Program-made: the position numbers and the translations under genes
The notes under the pieces: model-generated
The model's input: the letters and a program-made list of their open reading frames with translations, nothing else
Database searches by the model: none
What the model was told of the DNA's origin: nothing
Assembly: GCF_007993935.1 (NCBI RefSeq)
Contig: NZ_VITY01000004.1
Coordinates: forward strand, 248,001-312,000
Length of the DNA stretch: 64,000 nucleotides
Reading direction: 5' to 3'
Source of the DNA: Bradyrhizobium macuxiense
GTDB lineage: Bacteria > Pseudomonadota > Alphaproteobacteria > Rhizobiales > Xanthobacteraceae
Shown: piece by piece, positions 46,962-56,013 of the stretch
Layout of the letters: each line of letters starts with the position of its first letter
Numbering within the stretch: the stretch's first letter is position 1

Positions 46962-48382
46962 GATCCGGTTCCTACTTCTCGTGCGATCCGCGACACCAGC
47001 GCGGTCGCGACTTCTTCCTTGGTCATGACCGGCCAGGAGTCGACGGTGACGTCCTTGCCCTCGCGCGAGAGCAGGTGAACGGTATTGCGGTCGCCGCCCA
47101 TCACGCCGGTCGCCGGCGAGACGTCGTTGGCGACGATCCAGTCGCAGCCCTTGCGCGCGAACTTCGCCTTGGCGTTCTCGATCAAATGCTCGGTCTCGGC
47201 GGCAAACCCGATCACCAGCGGCGGCCGTTTCTCCTTGAGCTTGGAGATCGTCGCGAGGATGTCGGGGTTCTCGACCAGTTGCAGCGGCGGCATGCCGGCC
47301 GCGGTCTTTTTCAGCTTCTGGCTGCCTTCGCTGGCGACCCGCCAGTCGGCGACCGCGGCGGCAAAGATCGCAACGTCGACCGGCAGCGCCGCTTCGACCC
47401 GGTGCAGCATGTCGCGCGCGGATTCGACGCGCATCACGGAAATGCCCTGGGGATCGTCGAGCTCGACCGGGCCGGTCACCAGCACCACCTCGGCGCCGGC
47501 GGCGCGCGCGGCGGCGGCAATGGCAAAGCCCTGCTTGCCGGACGAGCGGTTGGCGATGTAGCGGACCGGGTCGATCGCCTCATGGGTCGGCCCGGCGGTG
47601 ATCAGCACGCGCTTGCCGGCGAGCGGGCAGGGCTGCGGCGGCCGCAGCATGCGGTCGGCGGCAGCGGCGATCTCGGTTGGCTCCGCCATCCGCCCGACCC
47701 CGGCCTCGCCGGCTTCCGCCATCTCGCCGGCATTGGGGCCGACGGTGTGGACGCCGTCACGGCGGAGCTGCAGCAAATTGCGGCGGGTGGCCGGGTTGTT
47801 CCACATCAGCGGGTTCATCGCCGGCGCCAGCAGGATCGGCCGGTTGGCCGCCAGCAGCGTGGCGGTGGCGAGATCGTCGGCGTGTCCCTGCGCCATCTTG
47901 GCCATCAGGTCGGCGGTGGCGGGCGCCACCACGATCAGGTCGCAGTCCCGCGCCAGGCGGATATGGCCGGCGTCGAATTCGCTCTCGGCGTCGAACAGGT
48001 CGGTGTAGACCCGCTCATGCGACAGCGCGCTGGCGGCGAGCGGGGTGACGAATTGCTGGGCCGCCCTGGTCAGCACGCAGCGGACCTGGATGCGCCGCTC
48101 CTTGAGCCGCCGGATCAGATCCAGCGCCTTGTAGGCGGCGATGCCGCCGCCGATGATCAGGGTCACCTTGGGCTCGCCGGCCGCGCTGGCGGTCCGTGGG
48201 GCCGGGGCTGCAACGGTCAGGGAACCGGCGCCAAGTGCCTCCGTGGGCTCCGTACCGCCGTCTGCGAGCTCCCGGAGGATGACCCGGACCTCCTCCTCGA
48301 CCGAGCGCCCGTTCTTGGCGGAGCGAAGCCGCAGATAGGCCTTCAGCGTGTCGTCGAGTTTGCGGATGGTCAGGCTGGCCAT
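46958..48382 (-). CDS. coaBC: Bifunctional CoaBC with an N-terminal FitA/VapB-like ribbon-helix-helix domain
   Basis: A 474-aa enzyme for two steps of coenzyme A synthesis. Residues 1-40 are a FitA-type antitoxin DNA-binding domain ([17 protein letters not shown], then [15 protein letters not shown]), joined by an Ala/Pro linker. From about 71 is the CoaC decarboxylase (GHIRLAR with predicted catalytic His140, PAMNPLMW at 187-194); from about 256 the CoaB synthetase ([28 protein letters not shown] at 356-359). The usual CoaC clamp Cys is missing: [18 protein letters not shown] has none. The palindrome at 48411-48429 is a candidate self-bound operator. Overlaps dut by 4 bp. Confidence 0.93.
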   Translation of the reverse strand: MASLTIRKLDDTLKAYLRLRSAKNGRSVEEEVRVILRELADGGTEPTEALGAGSLTVAAPAPRTASAAGEPKVTLIIGGGIAAYKALDLIRRLKERRIQVRCVLTRAAQQFVTPLAASALSHERVYTDLFDAESEFDAGHIRLARDCDLIVVAPATADLMAKMAQGHADDLATATLLAANRPILLAPAMNPLMWNNPATRRNLLQLRRDGVHTVGPNAGEMAEAGEAGVGRMAEPTEIAAAADRMLRPPQPCPLAGKRVLITAGPTHEAIDPVRYIANRSSGKQGFAIAAAARAAGAEVVLVTGPVELDDPQGISVMRVESARDMLHRVEAALPVDVAIFAAAVADWRVASEGSQKLKKTAAGMPPLQLVENPDILATISKLKEKRPPLVIGFAAETEHLIENAKAKFARKGCDWIVANDVSPATGVMGGDRNTVHLLSREGKDVTVDSWPVMTKEEVATALVSRIAREVGTGS

Positions 48383-48410
48383 GGCGTGCCCCAGGCATCA
48401 TGCTCAAACA

Positions 48411-48429
48411 GTGATAGCGATGCTATCAC
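48411..48429. promoter_or_regulatory. Perfect palindrome upstream of coaBC, candidate operator
   Basis: GTGATAGCGATGCTATCAC has perfect 8-bp arms around GAT and lies 28 bp upstream of the coaBC start codon. As I recall, the Neisseria FitA antitoxin binds TGCTATCA/TGATAGCA half-sites; here TGCTATCA occurs exactly and its complement with one mismatch, facing each other. The N-terminal FitA-like domain of CoaBC is the obvious candidate ligand. Additional ATGCATGCAT lies at 48433-48442. Confidence 0.65.
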
Positions 48430-48447
48430 ATCATGCATGCATTGCAA

Positions 48448-50022
48448 TCAATGGGCCCGGATGGCGAAGTAGATTGCGATCGAGGCGATGGCAATGACCC
48501 AGAGGCCGACGGTCTGCACCCGCGCCTTGCGGGCCTCGGCGCGGGCCATTTCATCGATCGAGTCCGACGACAGCATGTGGCCCTCCCGCGTCATGGTCTC
48601 GAGCTGCTCGAGCACCGTCACGGCGCGGCTGGCGATCGACGGCAAATTGGCGAGGACGCGGCCGAGCTCGCCGGCGCCCGAAATCGCGCCCTGGATGCGC
48701 CCGGCGGGGCCGAGATTGTGCGTGATCCATTCGCGCACCACGGGGTCGGCGATCTTCCAGATGTCGAGCTTGGGGTCGAAGCCGCGCGCCACGCCTTCGA
48801 CCACCACCATGGTCTTCTGCAGCAGGATCAGTTCGGGCCGCGTCTGCATGTCGAACAGGCCGGTGACCTCGAGCAGAAGCGTCAGCAGCTTCGCCATCGA
48901 GATTTCCTCGGCGGTGCGATTGTGGATCGGCTCACCGATGGCGCGGATCGCCTGCGCGAAATTCTCCACCGAATGGTGGCCCGGCACATAGCCGGCCTCG
49001 AAATGCACCTCGGCGACGCGGCGATAGTCGCGGGTGATGAAGCCGAGCAGGATCTCGGCGAGGAAGCGACGCTCCTTCAGCCCGAGCCGTCCCATGATGC
49101 CAAAGTCCACGGCAACGAGCCGGCCGGCCTCGTCGAGGAACAGATTGCCCGGATGCATGTCGGCATGGAAGAAGCCGTCGCGCAGCGCGTGGCGCAGGAA
49201 GCTCTGGATCACCTTGCGGCCGAGATCGGGCAGGTCGACCTTGGCTTGCGCGAGGCGCGCGTGATCGTTCAGCGCGATGCCGTCGATCCACTCCATCGTC
49301 AGCACGCTGTGCGCGGTGCGATCCCAATCCACCGTAGGCACGCGGAAATCCGGATCGTCGCGCGTGTTCTCGGCCATCTCGGACAGCGCGGCCGCCTCGA
49401 GCCGCAGGTCCATCTCCATCGCGACCGAGCGCGACATCGTGTTGATGACTTCGATCAGCCGCAGCCGCCGCGCCTCGGCGGAATGCGCCTCGGCCTTGTG
49501 CGCGACGAAGAAGAAATCGCTGAGGTCGCGGCGGAAGCGCGCGGCGACATTGGGTCGGAGCACCTTGACCGCAACCTGCTGCCGCACGCCGTCGCGCTCG
49601 ACCTCGCCGCGATGCACCTGAGCAATCGAGGCCGCGGCAACTGCAGGCCCGAGATGCACAAAGGCCTGCGCCAGCGGCCGTTCCAGCGATTGCGTGACGA
49701 CGGCTTCGGCCTCTTCCTGCGCGAACGGCGGCAGCCGGTCCTGCAGGCTTTCGAGATCGCGCGCCATCGCAACGCCGACCACGTCGGGCCGCGTGGCGAG
49801 GAATTGGCCGAGCTTGAGATAGGCCGGCCCGAGCCGGGTCAGCGCGCGGGACAGCCGTGGACCGGACTTGCCGTCGCGGCGCTCGATCAGCCGCGCCATT
49901 TTCAGCGCGAGCTGGCCGGGCGGCGGCACCAGCGCAGGATCGACGACGCCGAACACGCCCTCGCGCGCAAACACGAAACCGGCGCGGGCAAGGCGCGTAA
50001 TGTGGGACAGTGCAGAGATCAC
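48448..50022 (-). CDS. ubiB: Ubiquinone biosynthesis protein UbiB (ABC1/ADCK kinase-like)
   Basis: A 524-aa atypical kinase/ATPase needed for ubiquinone synthesis. The UbiB family features are the AAASIAQVH Ala-rich nucleotide loop, the KVLRPNV lysine region, [10 protein letters not shown] catalytic loop and [10 protein letters not shown] metal loop; the C-terminus has two hydrophobic helices. Start is the GTG at 50022 overlapping the ubiE stop (GTGA). A longer frame to 50274 lies inside ubiE. Confidence 0.95.
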   Translation of the reverse strand: MISALSHITRLARAGFVFAREGVFGVVDPALVPPPGQLALKMARLIERRDGKSGPRLSRALTRLGPAYLKLGQFLATRPDVVGVAMARDLESLQDRLPPFAQEEAEAVVTQSLERPLAQAFVHLGPAVAAASIAQVHRGEVERDGVRQQVAVKVLRPNVAARFRRDLSDFFFVAHKAEAHSAEARRLRLIEVINTMSRSVAMEMDLRLEAAALSEMAENTRDDPDFRVPTVDWDRTAHSVLTMEWIDGIALNDHARLAQAKVDLPDLGRKVIQSFLRHALRDGFFHADMHPGNLFLDEAGRLVAVDFGIMGRLGLKERRFLAEILLGFITRDYRRVAEVHFEAGYVPGHHSVENFAQAIRAIGEPIHNRTAEEISMAKLLTLLLEVTGLFDMQTRPELILLQKTMVVVEGVARGFDPKLDIWKIADPVVREWITHNLGPAGRIQGAISGAGELGRVLANLPSIASRAVTVLEQLETMTREGHMLSSDSIDEMARAEARKARVQTVGLWVIAIASIAIYFAIRAH

Positions 50023-50783
50023 AAACGCCAGCCCGAATGCAGCGCCACGATGCCGCCGGAGAGGCTCTGCCACTTCACGCGGGCAAAACCGGCGGCGGTG
50101 ATCATCTCGGCGAACGCGCTCGGCCGCGGGAATTTGCGGATCGACTCGACGAGATATTGATAGGACTCGGCGTCGCCGGTGACGGCGCGGCCGAGCGGCG
50201 GGATCACCTTGAAGGAAAACAGGTCGTAGATCCTGTCGAGGCCGGGCACGTCGACGGTGGAGAATTCCAGGCACAGGAAGCGGCTGCCCGGCTTGAGCAT
50301 CCGATAGGCCTCGCGCAGCGCCAGCTCGATCTGCGGCACGTTGCGGATGCCGAACGCGATGGTGTAGGCGTCGAACGAACGGTCGGCGAAGCCCAGCGCC
50401 TCGGCATTGCCCTCGACGAACGAGACGCGGTCATCGAGGTGCTGCCTGGTGGCGCGCTCGCGGCCGACCGCGAGCATGTCGGTATTGATGTCGCAGACGG
50501 TGGCGTGGAAGCCGGTGCCCGCGGTCTTGGCGGCGCGGAACGAGATGTCGCCGGTGCCGCCGGCAACGTCGAGCAGCGCGAACGGCCGGTCGCCCTTCGG
50601 CGGATCGAGCGTCGTGATCATGACGTCCTTCCAGGCCCGGTGCAGGCCGCCCGACATCAGATCGTTCATCAAGTCGTAGCGCTGTGCCACGCTGTGAAAC
50701 ACGTCGTTCACCAGCGTCTGTTTCTCGCCCAGGGGCACGTCCCTGAAGCCGAAATGGGTGGTTTGATCCGGCCGATCCATCAC
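50019..50783 (-). CDS. ubiE: Ubiquinone/menaquinone C-methyltransferase UbiE
   Basis: A 254-aa SAM-dependent methyltransferase making the C-methylation step of ubiquinone. The UbiE signature [17 protein letters not shown] N-terminus, [18 protein letters not shown] and [13 protein letters not shown] (SAM motif I) are present, ending in [19 protein letters not shown]. Two ATGs start the frame. It is coupled to ubiB by a GTGA overlap. Confidence 0.97.
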   Translation of the reverse strand: MMDRPDQTTHFGFRDVPLGEKQTLVNDVFHSVAQRYDLMNDLMSGGLHRAWKDVMITTLDPPKGDRPFALLDVAGGTGDISFRAAKTAGTGFHATVCDINTDMLAVGRERATRQHLDDRVSFVEGNAEALGFADRSFDAYTIAFGIRNVPQIELALREAYRMLKPGSRFLCLEFSTVDVPGLDRIYDLFSFKVIPPLGRAVTGDAESYQYLVESIRKFPRPSAFAEMITAAGFARVKWQSLSGGIVALHSGWRL

Positions 50784-50805
50784 TCAGAACTCTTACCTTT
50801 TTGGT

Positions 50806-50851
50806 CGCGTTTTCTTCACGCGAACCGGGGCCCGCTTCGCTCGAAAACGCT
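50806..50851. repeat. Dispersed palindromic repeat, family D copy 2
   Basis: CGCGTTTTCTTCACGCGAA at the left and TTCGCTCGAAAACGC at the right form an inverted pair around CCGGGGCCC. Nearly identical arms occur at 2278-2322. It separates the divergent ubiE and mutM genes and may influence both leaders. Confidence 0.82.
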
Positions 50852-50919
50852 CCAGCCAAACCATAGCGCGGCGGCCGCAATGGCGCTATCACGTCACTTC
50901 CAAAAGGTGAATGCCTGCC

Positions 50920-51801
50920 ATGCCGGAATTACCCGAAGTCGAGACCGTCCGCCGCGGCCTGCAACCGGCCATGGAAGGCTCCAAAATCCTCAAGGCCGAG
51001 GCCCGCCGCAAGGATTTGCGGTTTCCGTTTCAAAAAGACTTTATCGCCCGGCTCGAGGGCCAGACCATCACCGGGCTCGGCCGACGTGCCAAATATTTGA
51101 TGGCGGATTTGAACTCCGGCGACGTGCTGCTGATGCATCTGGGCATGTCGGGCTCGTTCCGGGTGCTGAAGGGCGAAGGCGGGGCGACGCCGGGACAATT
51201 CCACCATCCGCGCAGCGACGATCGCGCGCATGATCACGTCGTGTTCCACATGTCGTCGGGCGCGGCGGTTGTATTCAACGATCCCAGGCGCTTCGGCTAC
51301 ATGAAGATCATCGCCCGCAACGCAATCGAGGATGAGCCATTGCTGAAGGGGCTCGGGCCCGAGCCGCTCGGCAACGAGTTCGACGCGGCGATGCTGGCGC
51401 GCTCCTGTCACAACAAGAAGACCAGCCTGAAGGCCGCGCTGCTCGACCAGCGCGTGGTGGCGGGACTTGGCAACATCTATGTCTGCGAGGCGCTGTTTCG
51501 CTCGCATCTGTCGCCGCGGCGATTGGCCGCGACGCTTGCGACCAAGAAGGCAGAGCCCACCGACCACGCCAAACGGCTGGTCGACGCGATCCATTCGGTG
51601 CTCAACCAGGCGATCAAGGCCGGCGGCTCCTCGATCAGCGACCATCGCTTGACCAACGGCGATCTCGGCTATTTCCAGCATTCGTTCCAGGTCTATGACC
51701 GCGAAGGCGAGACATGCCGCACCTCTGGCTGCGAGGGCATCGTCAAGCGCTTCACCCAGAACGGCCGTTCGACGTTCTGGTGCCCGAAATGTCAAAAATA
51801 A
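50920..51801 (+). CDS. mutM: Formamidopyrimidine-DNA glycosylase
   Basis: A 293-aa glycosylase/AP-lyase excising 8-oxoguanine. The mature N-terminus PELPEVETV supplies the catalytic Pro and Glu, so ATG 50920 is preferred over 50911. Also visible are the lysine in [16 protein letters not shown], and a C-terminal zinc finger of C-x4-C ... C-x2-C spacing (CRTSGC, CPKCQ), which differs from the usual C-x2-C first pair. Divergent from ubiE. Confidence 0.95.
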   Translation: MPELPEVETVRRGLQPAMEGSKILKAEARRKDLRFPFQKDFIARLEGQTITGLGRRAKYLMADLNSGDVLLMHLGMSGSFRVLKGEGGATPGQFHHPRSDDRAHDHVVFHMSSGAAVVFNDPRRFGYMKIIARNAIEDEPLLKGLGPEPLGNEFDAAMLARSCHNKKTSLKAALLDQRVVAGLGNIYVCEALFRSHLSPRRLAATLATKKAEPTDHAKRLVDAIHSVLNQAIKAGGSSISDHRLTNGDLGYFQHSFQVYDREGETCRTSGCEGIVKRFTQNGRSTFWCPKCQK

Positions 51802-51835
51802 CAACGACGCAAAAATAACAACAAAGGGAGTGCGG

Positions 51836-53518
51836 ATGATGGGCGGCAACTGGCGCGATCGCGCCGCGACAAGTTTTCAGTGCGAGAAGCAGCCGGCGAC
51901 CAGCAGCCGCGGCATGGTGGTGAGCAATCATCCGCTGGCCTCAGCTGCGGGCGCCGAGATGCTTGCGGCCGGCGGCAATGCGATCGATGCGGCGATCGCC
52001 ACTCTGTTCACGCTGACCGTGGTCGAGCCGATGATGGTCGGCATCATCGGCGGCGGCATGGCGCATATTCGCCTCGCCGACCGCAGCCATCGCTTCATCG
52101 ACGGCCAGAGCACGGTGCCGCAGGCGGTGAAGCCGGATACCTACACCTCGAGGCCCGGCTCGGCGCATGACGTGTTCGACACCGTCGGCAACGAGAATCT
52201 GAACGGGCCGAAGGCGGTCGCAGTGCCGGGCTCGCTGAAGGCGTGGTGCGAAACCTTGCGCCGCTTCGGCACCATGAGCCTTGCCGACGTGATGCAGCCC
52301 GCGATCAAGCATGCCGCGCGCGGCTATGCGGCGACGCCTTACCTGCATGAATGCATCACCGACGGCGCCGAAGAGATGCTGAAGGACAAGCCGATCGCGG
52401 CGATCTATCTGCCCAACGGCATCCCGCTGAAGCCGGGCGAGCGCGTGGTGCAGGCGGAATATGCCGAGACGCTGAAATACATCGCCGACCATGGCGACAA
52501 CGCGCTCTACCAGGGACCGCTCGGCGACATCCTGGTCGACTACATGAAAAAGAACGGCGGCTTCATCGCGCAGCAGGATCTTGCGACCTACAAGACCGTC
52601 GAGCGGCAGCCGATCCGCTGTGACTATCGCGGCTGGGAAATCCTCGGGCCCCCGCCGCCGGCAGCGTCAGGCGTGCACATCACAGAGATGCTCAACATTC
52701 TCGAAGGTTATGACATCGCGCGCCTCGGCTTCGGCACGACCGAGACGATCCATTATCTCGCCGAGGTGCTGAAGATCGCCTTTGCCGATCGTGAAGCTGC
52801 GAGCGGCGATCCCGCCTATATCAACGTGCCGGTGGAGCAGCTGACCTCGAAGGCCTATGCCGAGGAACGCCGCCGCGCGATCGACCCCGACCGCGCGCAG
52901 GCGTGGGGCGCCGGCGTCACGCAACTGGAAAGCGCGCACACCACGCACATGACGGCGGCGGATGCGATGGGCAATGTGGTCGCGACCACCCAGACCATCA
53001 ACAATCTGTTCGGCCCCAAGATCCTGATCCCGGGCCTCGGCACCGTGCCGAACAACTACATGAATCTGTTCGATCCGCGGCCGGGGCACGCGCTGTCGCT
53101 GGCCGCCGGCAAGCGCGTCACCACCTCGATGTCGCCGATGATGGCGCTGCGCGACGGCAAGCTGGCTTATGCGCTGGGCTTACCGGGCGGAAAGCGCATC
53201 TTCCCGAGCGCGATGCAGGCGCTGATCAACCTCATCGATCACGGTATGGACCTGCAGGAAGCGGTCGAGGCGCCACGGGTCTGGACCGAGGGCAATGCGC
53301 TGGAGGTCGAGCAGGCGGTGCCGGAGAGCATCCGCGCCGCGCTGTCAGCGAAGGGCCACAAGGTGCAAGTCGTGCCGACGGTCGCCGGCGGCATGAACGC
53401 GATCCAGTTTCACGCCGACGGCACCATGTCCGGCGCAGCCTGCTGGCGCGCCGACGGCACGCCGGTCGGCATTGCCGGTGGCTTGGCGCGGGCGGGGGTG
53501 CGGTTTGCGCTGAGGTGA
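51836..53518 (+). CDS. Gamma-glutamyltransferase family protein (cytoplasmic type)
   Basis: A 560-aa Ntn-hydrolase of the GGT family. Self-cleavage before the nucleophile Thr369 (AHTTHMTAADAMGN) is expected to yield two subunits. Other family motifs are PGSLKAWCETLRRFGT and the GSGMxxPMM-like TSMSPMMALRDGK. No signal peptide is visible, unlike periplasmic Ggt. The substrate might be glutathione, gamma-glutamyl compounds or, as in HpxW relatives, oxamate. Start at 51836 follows AAAGGGAG. Confidence 0.9.
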   Translation: MMGGNWRDRAATSFQCEKQPATSSRGMVVSNHPLASAAGAEMLAAGGNAIDAAIATLFTLTVVEPMMVGIIGGGMAHIRLADRSHRFIDGQSTVPQAVKPDTYTSRPGSAHDVFDTVGNENLNGPKAVAVPGSLKAWCETLRRFGTMSLADVMQPAIKHAARGYAATPYLHECITDGAEEMLKDKPIAAIYLPNGIPLKPGERVVQAEYAETLKYIADHGDNALYQGPLGDILVDYMKKNGGFIAQQDLATYKTVERQPIRCDYRGWEILGPPPPAASGVHITEMLNILEGYDIARLGFGTTETIHYLAEVLKIAFADREAASGDPAYINVPVEQLTSKAYAEERRRAIDPDRAQAWGAGVTQLESAHTTHMTAADAMGNVVATTQTINNLFGPKILIPGLGTVPNNYMNLFDPRPGHALSLAAGKRVTTSMSPMMALRDGKLAYALGLPGGKRIFPSAMQALINLIDHGMDLQEAVEAPRVWTEGNALEVEQAVPESIRAALSAKGHKVQVVPTVAGGMNAIQFHADGTMSGAACWRADGTPVGIAGGLARAGVRFALR

Positions 53519-53562
53519 CGTCGACTACGCTGTTGGCAGGTTGAGCCGAGCACCATCCTCAA

Positions 53563-53686
53563 CGTCGTCCCGGCGAAGGCCGGGACCCATAACCACAGCC
53601 CGCCATTGTTGTGCGCTGCTGAAACGACGAGTCCCGCCTACAACGCCTGCTGCGGCGTATGGGTCCCGGCTTTCGCCGGGACGACG
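53563..53686. repeat. Dispersed palindromic repeat, family B copy 1
   Basis: Left arm CGTCGTCCCGGCGAAGGCCG continues to GGGACCCATAACCACA, and the right arm TATGGGTCCCGGCTTTCGCC continues GGGACGACG; each arm is itself a hairpin, and the two arms are inverted copies. The whole sits between the convergent GGT and protease-like genes. Confidence 0.85.
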
Positions 53687-53716
53687 AATGGACAGAACCC
53701 GGGCTGCTCTGCCGAA

Positions 53717-55090
53717 CTACTTCCTGACGCAGATCACGCGGACCACGGCTGATTTGGCATCAGCGGATTCGCCCGTCGCGTTGACGCCATGCGCCTTCAG
53801 GAAATTGCGCACCGTGTCGGCCGGCACCAGCGCGGCCTGCGCCGGTGGTGCCGCGTTTGCGGGACCTGCAACGATGACGGGCTTCAGCAATGCGATGCCG
53901 GCAAACTTGCCGCCGCCGTCGAGCGCCGCTGCGCCCGAGAACCCGAGCGCGGGCGGTGGTGACAGTGCCTGATCGCCGCCGCCGAGCTGCGCCACCGAGG
54001 CCTTGACGCTGCTTGCGGCCGCGCCGCCGCCCTGGTTCTGCGGATCGGCGATGCCGGTGACGTCGAGCGCGGTCTGCGTCGCCTGGCCTGCGATATTGAG
54101 CGGCTTCAACCCGTGCGCGCCGTAGATGCGCAGCAATGCGAGATCGTGATCCTTGTCGTCGGCGACCCGATCGGCATTGCCGTAGCCCGGGATCGTCAGC
54201 GCGATGCAGTCGCTGGTCGCCACGCGGTCAGTTATGATCGCGCCATCGTCGCTGACCACGACGCCGGTGGCATATTCGACGGTCTTGCGCGGCGGCGGGC
54301 CGGCCTGCACGCCAGATGGAAATGCGTTGAAGGCGCTCGACATCGCGATCACCACCGGCTCGACGGTGGTCTGCATCGCCTGGTCGTAGAGGATGGTGAG
54401 GATGCGGACCTCGTCGCCCTTCAAGGTGCCGCGCAGATAGAACTTCTTCAGCCCCTGCATGCCCGACAGCACGAAGAAGTCCGGCTTCACCACGGTGTAG
54501 TCGATGGTGCGGCCGGCCGGCTCCTTCTTCTCCTGCTCGGCAAGCTTCGCGGTGGTCGGGCTCGCCTCCTTGCGCCGGGCCAGCAGCACCTGGACGGTGC
54601 CGGTCGGCGAGGTCCATTTGGCGCCGGAGGCGTCGCTGGTGAGCTGCGGCACCAGTTTGGTGGGAATGCCGAGCCGCGCCCCGGTGGCAGGCTCGGTGAC
54701 GATCCGCCAGCCGACGCTCTCCTGCTTGCGCCGCGCGGTGTCGGCGAGCGCGCCGCGCTCCTGCGGGTTCAGCACGCCGGTCGGCTTGCCGCCGCGGTTC
54801 TTCTGGAATTCCTTGATCGCATTGACCATGCGCTCGCTGAGGTCGCCGGTAATGGCGCCGTTATATTCGCCGACCCAGGCGAGGTCGGATTGCAGCGCCA
54901 GCCGCTCGGCCTGCGCCATCGCATTGGCGGTATCCTCCGGCTTCTGCAGCGCGGGGCGGATCGGCACGGTCGTCACGGTCTTCGGCTTGGCCCCGGCCGT
55001 CGATGGCGGCGTCAACTGAGCATGTGCCGCGCCCATACCTCCAACCGTCACGGCCGCGACCATCAATGTTGCCGAAAGCATCAATCTCAT
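53717..55090 (-). CDS. Secreted trypsin-like protein with degenerate active site
   Basis: A 457-aa exported protein: signal peptide (residues 1-24, ending GAAHA), a peptidoglycan-binding-like segment around residues 60-110 (YNGAITGDLSERMVNAIKEFQKNRGGKPTG), a central region, and a trypsin-like fold toward the C-terminus. The conserved Asp (DLALLRI) and Ser (GFSGAA) are kept but the catalytic His is absent: where HtrA-type proteins have TNAHVV, this has TDRVAT. It is probably non-proteolytic, a scaffold or sensor. Start at 55090. Confidence 0.8.
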   Translation of the reverse strand: MRLMLSATLMVAAVTVGGMGAAHAQLTPPSTAGAKPKTVTTVPIRPALQKPEDTANAMAQAERLALQSDLAWVGEYNGAITGDLSERMVNAIKEFQKNRGGKPTGVLNPQERGALADTARRKQESVGWRIVTEPATGARLGIPTKLVPQLTSDASGAKWTSPTGTVQVLLARRKEASPTTAKLAEQEKKEPAGRTIDYTVVKPDFFVLSGMQGLKKFYLRGTLKGDEVRILTILYDQAMQTTVEPVVIAMSSAFNAFPSGVQAGPPPRKTVEYATGVVVSDDGAIITDRVATSDCIALTIPGYGNADRVADDKDHDLALLRIYGAHGLKPLNIAGQATQTALDVTGIADPQNQGGGAAASSVKASVAQLGGGDQALSPPPALGFSGAAALDGGGKFAGIALLKPVIVAGPANAAPPAQAALVPADTVRNFLKAHGVNATGESADAKSAVVRVICVRK

Positions 55091-55200
55091 GACAAATCCG
55101 GGGAAATGACTGAAACCATTGACGTCGACGCAATTAAGCACATCTGCTTGGTCGGCAACAACCGCGCTCCGGTTCAGGGAACAGCGCGCAGGACATCAAG

Positions 55201-56004
55201 ATGCTGAGTGCCGATGAACTTGAACGCTATGCCCGCCACATCGTGCTGCGCGAGGTGGGCGGTCCCGGGCAGAATGCGCTGAAGCAGGCCTCCGTGCTGG
55301 CGATCGGCGCCGGCGGCCTCGGCGCGCCGGCGCTGATGTATCTGGCCGCGGCCGGCGTCGGCCGCCTCGGCGTGATCGATGACGATGTCGTCTCGCTCTC
55401 CAATTTGCAGCGCCAGATCATCCATACGACGTCCGACATCGGTAAACGCAAGGTCGACAGCGCGGCGGCGCAAATCCATGCGCTCAATCCGCATGTGGCT
55501 TTCGAGGCGCATCCGATGCGGCTCACCGCCGACAATGCGATGGCGCTGATCGGAAATTACGATCTCGTGCTCGACGGCTCCGACAATTTCGAGACCCGCT
55601 ACCTCGTTGCCGATGCCTGCTTCCTCGCGAAGCGGCCGCTGATCACGGCGGCGCTGGGCCAGTTCGACGGTTCTCTGACCACGATCCGCGCCCATGAGAA
55701 GAATGCGGACGGCGTCTTCAACCCGACCTATCGCTGCCTGTTCCCGGAGGCACCCCCGCCGGGTACCGTGCCGGCCTGCGCCGAGGCCGGCGTGATGGGG
55801 GCGCTGGCCGGGCTCATGGGATCGATGATGGCGCTCGAAGCGATCCGCGAGATCGTCGGCTTCGGCGAGGGGCTGGTCGGCCGTCTCCTGATGGTGGATG
55901 CGCGCGCGATGCGGTTCGAAACCCTGCGCTACGCGCGCGATCCGCAGAACCCGCTTAACGGCGATGCTGCCGTGATCACCGATCTGAGCGGGCATCGGAC
56001 CTGA
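55201..56004 (+). CDS. moeB: Molybdopterin-synthase adenylyltransferase (MoeB/ThiF family)
   Basis: A 267-aa E1-like enzyme that adenylates a ubiquitin-like C-terminus (MoaD or ThiS) for sulfur transfer. It carries the ATP-binding GAGGLGAPALMYLAAAGVGRLGVIDDD, SNLQRQ, DGSDNFETRYLV and the catalytic Cys region VPACAEAGVMG. The structural zinc pairs of E. coli MoeB are not evident (one lone Cys in YRCLF). Divergent from the protease-like gene. Whether it serves MoaD, ThiS or another carrier cannot be told here. Confidence 0.88.
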   Translation: MLSADELERYARHIVLREVGGPGQNALKQASVLAIGAGGLGAPALMYLAAAGVGRLGVIDDDVVSLSNLQRQIIHTTSDIGKRKVDSAAAQIHALNPHVAFEAHPMRLTADNAMALIGNYDLVLDGSDNFETRYLVADACFLAKRPLITAALGQFDGSLTTIRAHEKNADGVFNPTYRCLFPEAPPPGTVPACAEAGVMGALAGLMGSMMALEAIREIVGFGEGLVGRLLMVDARAMRFETLRYARDPQNPLNGDAAVITDLSGHRT

Positions 56005-56013
56005 TTGCCGCCG

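Noticed and set aside
48448..48560. A PIN-domain toxin partner for the FitA-like domain of CoaBC
   Set aside because: The next gene upstream is ubiB, and the downstream gene is dut; neither has a PIN fold, so the antitoxin-like domain is an orphan in this window.
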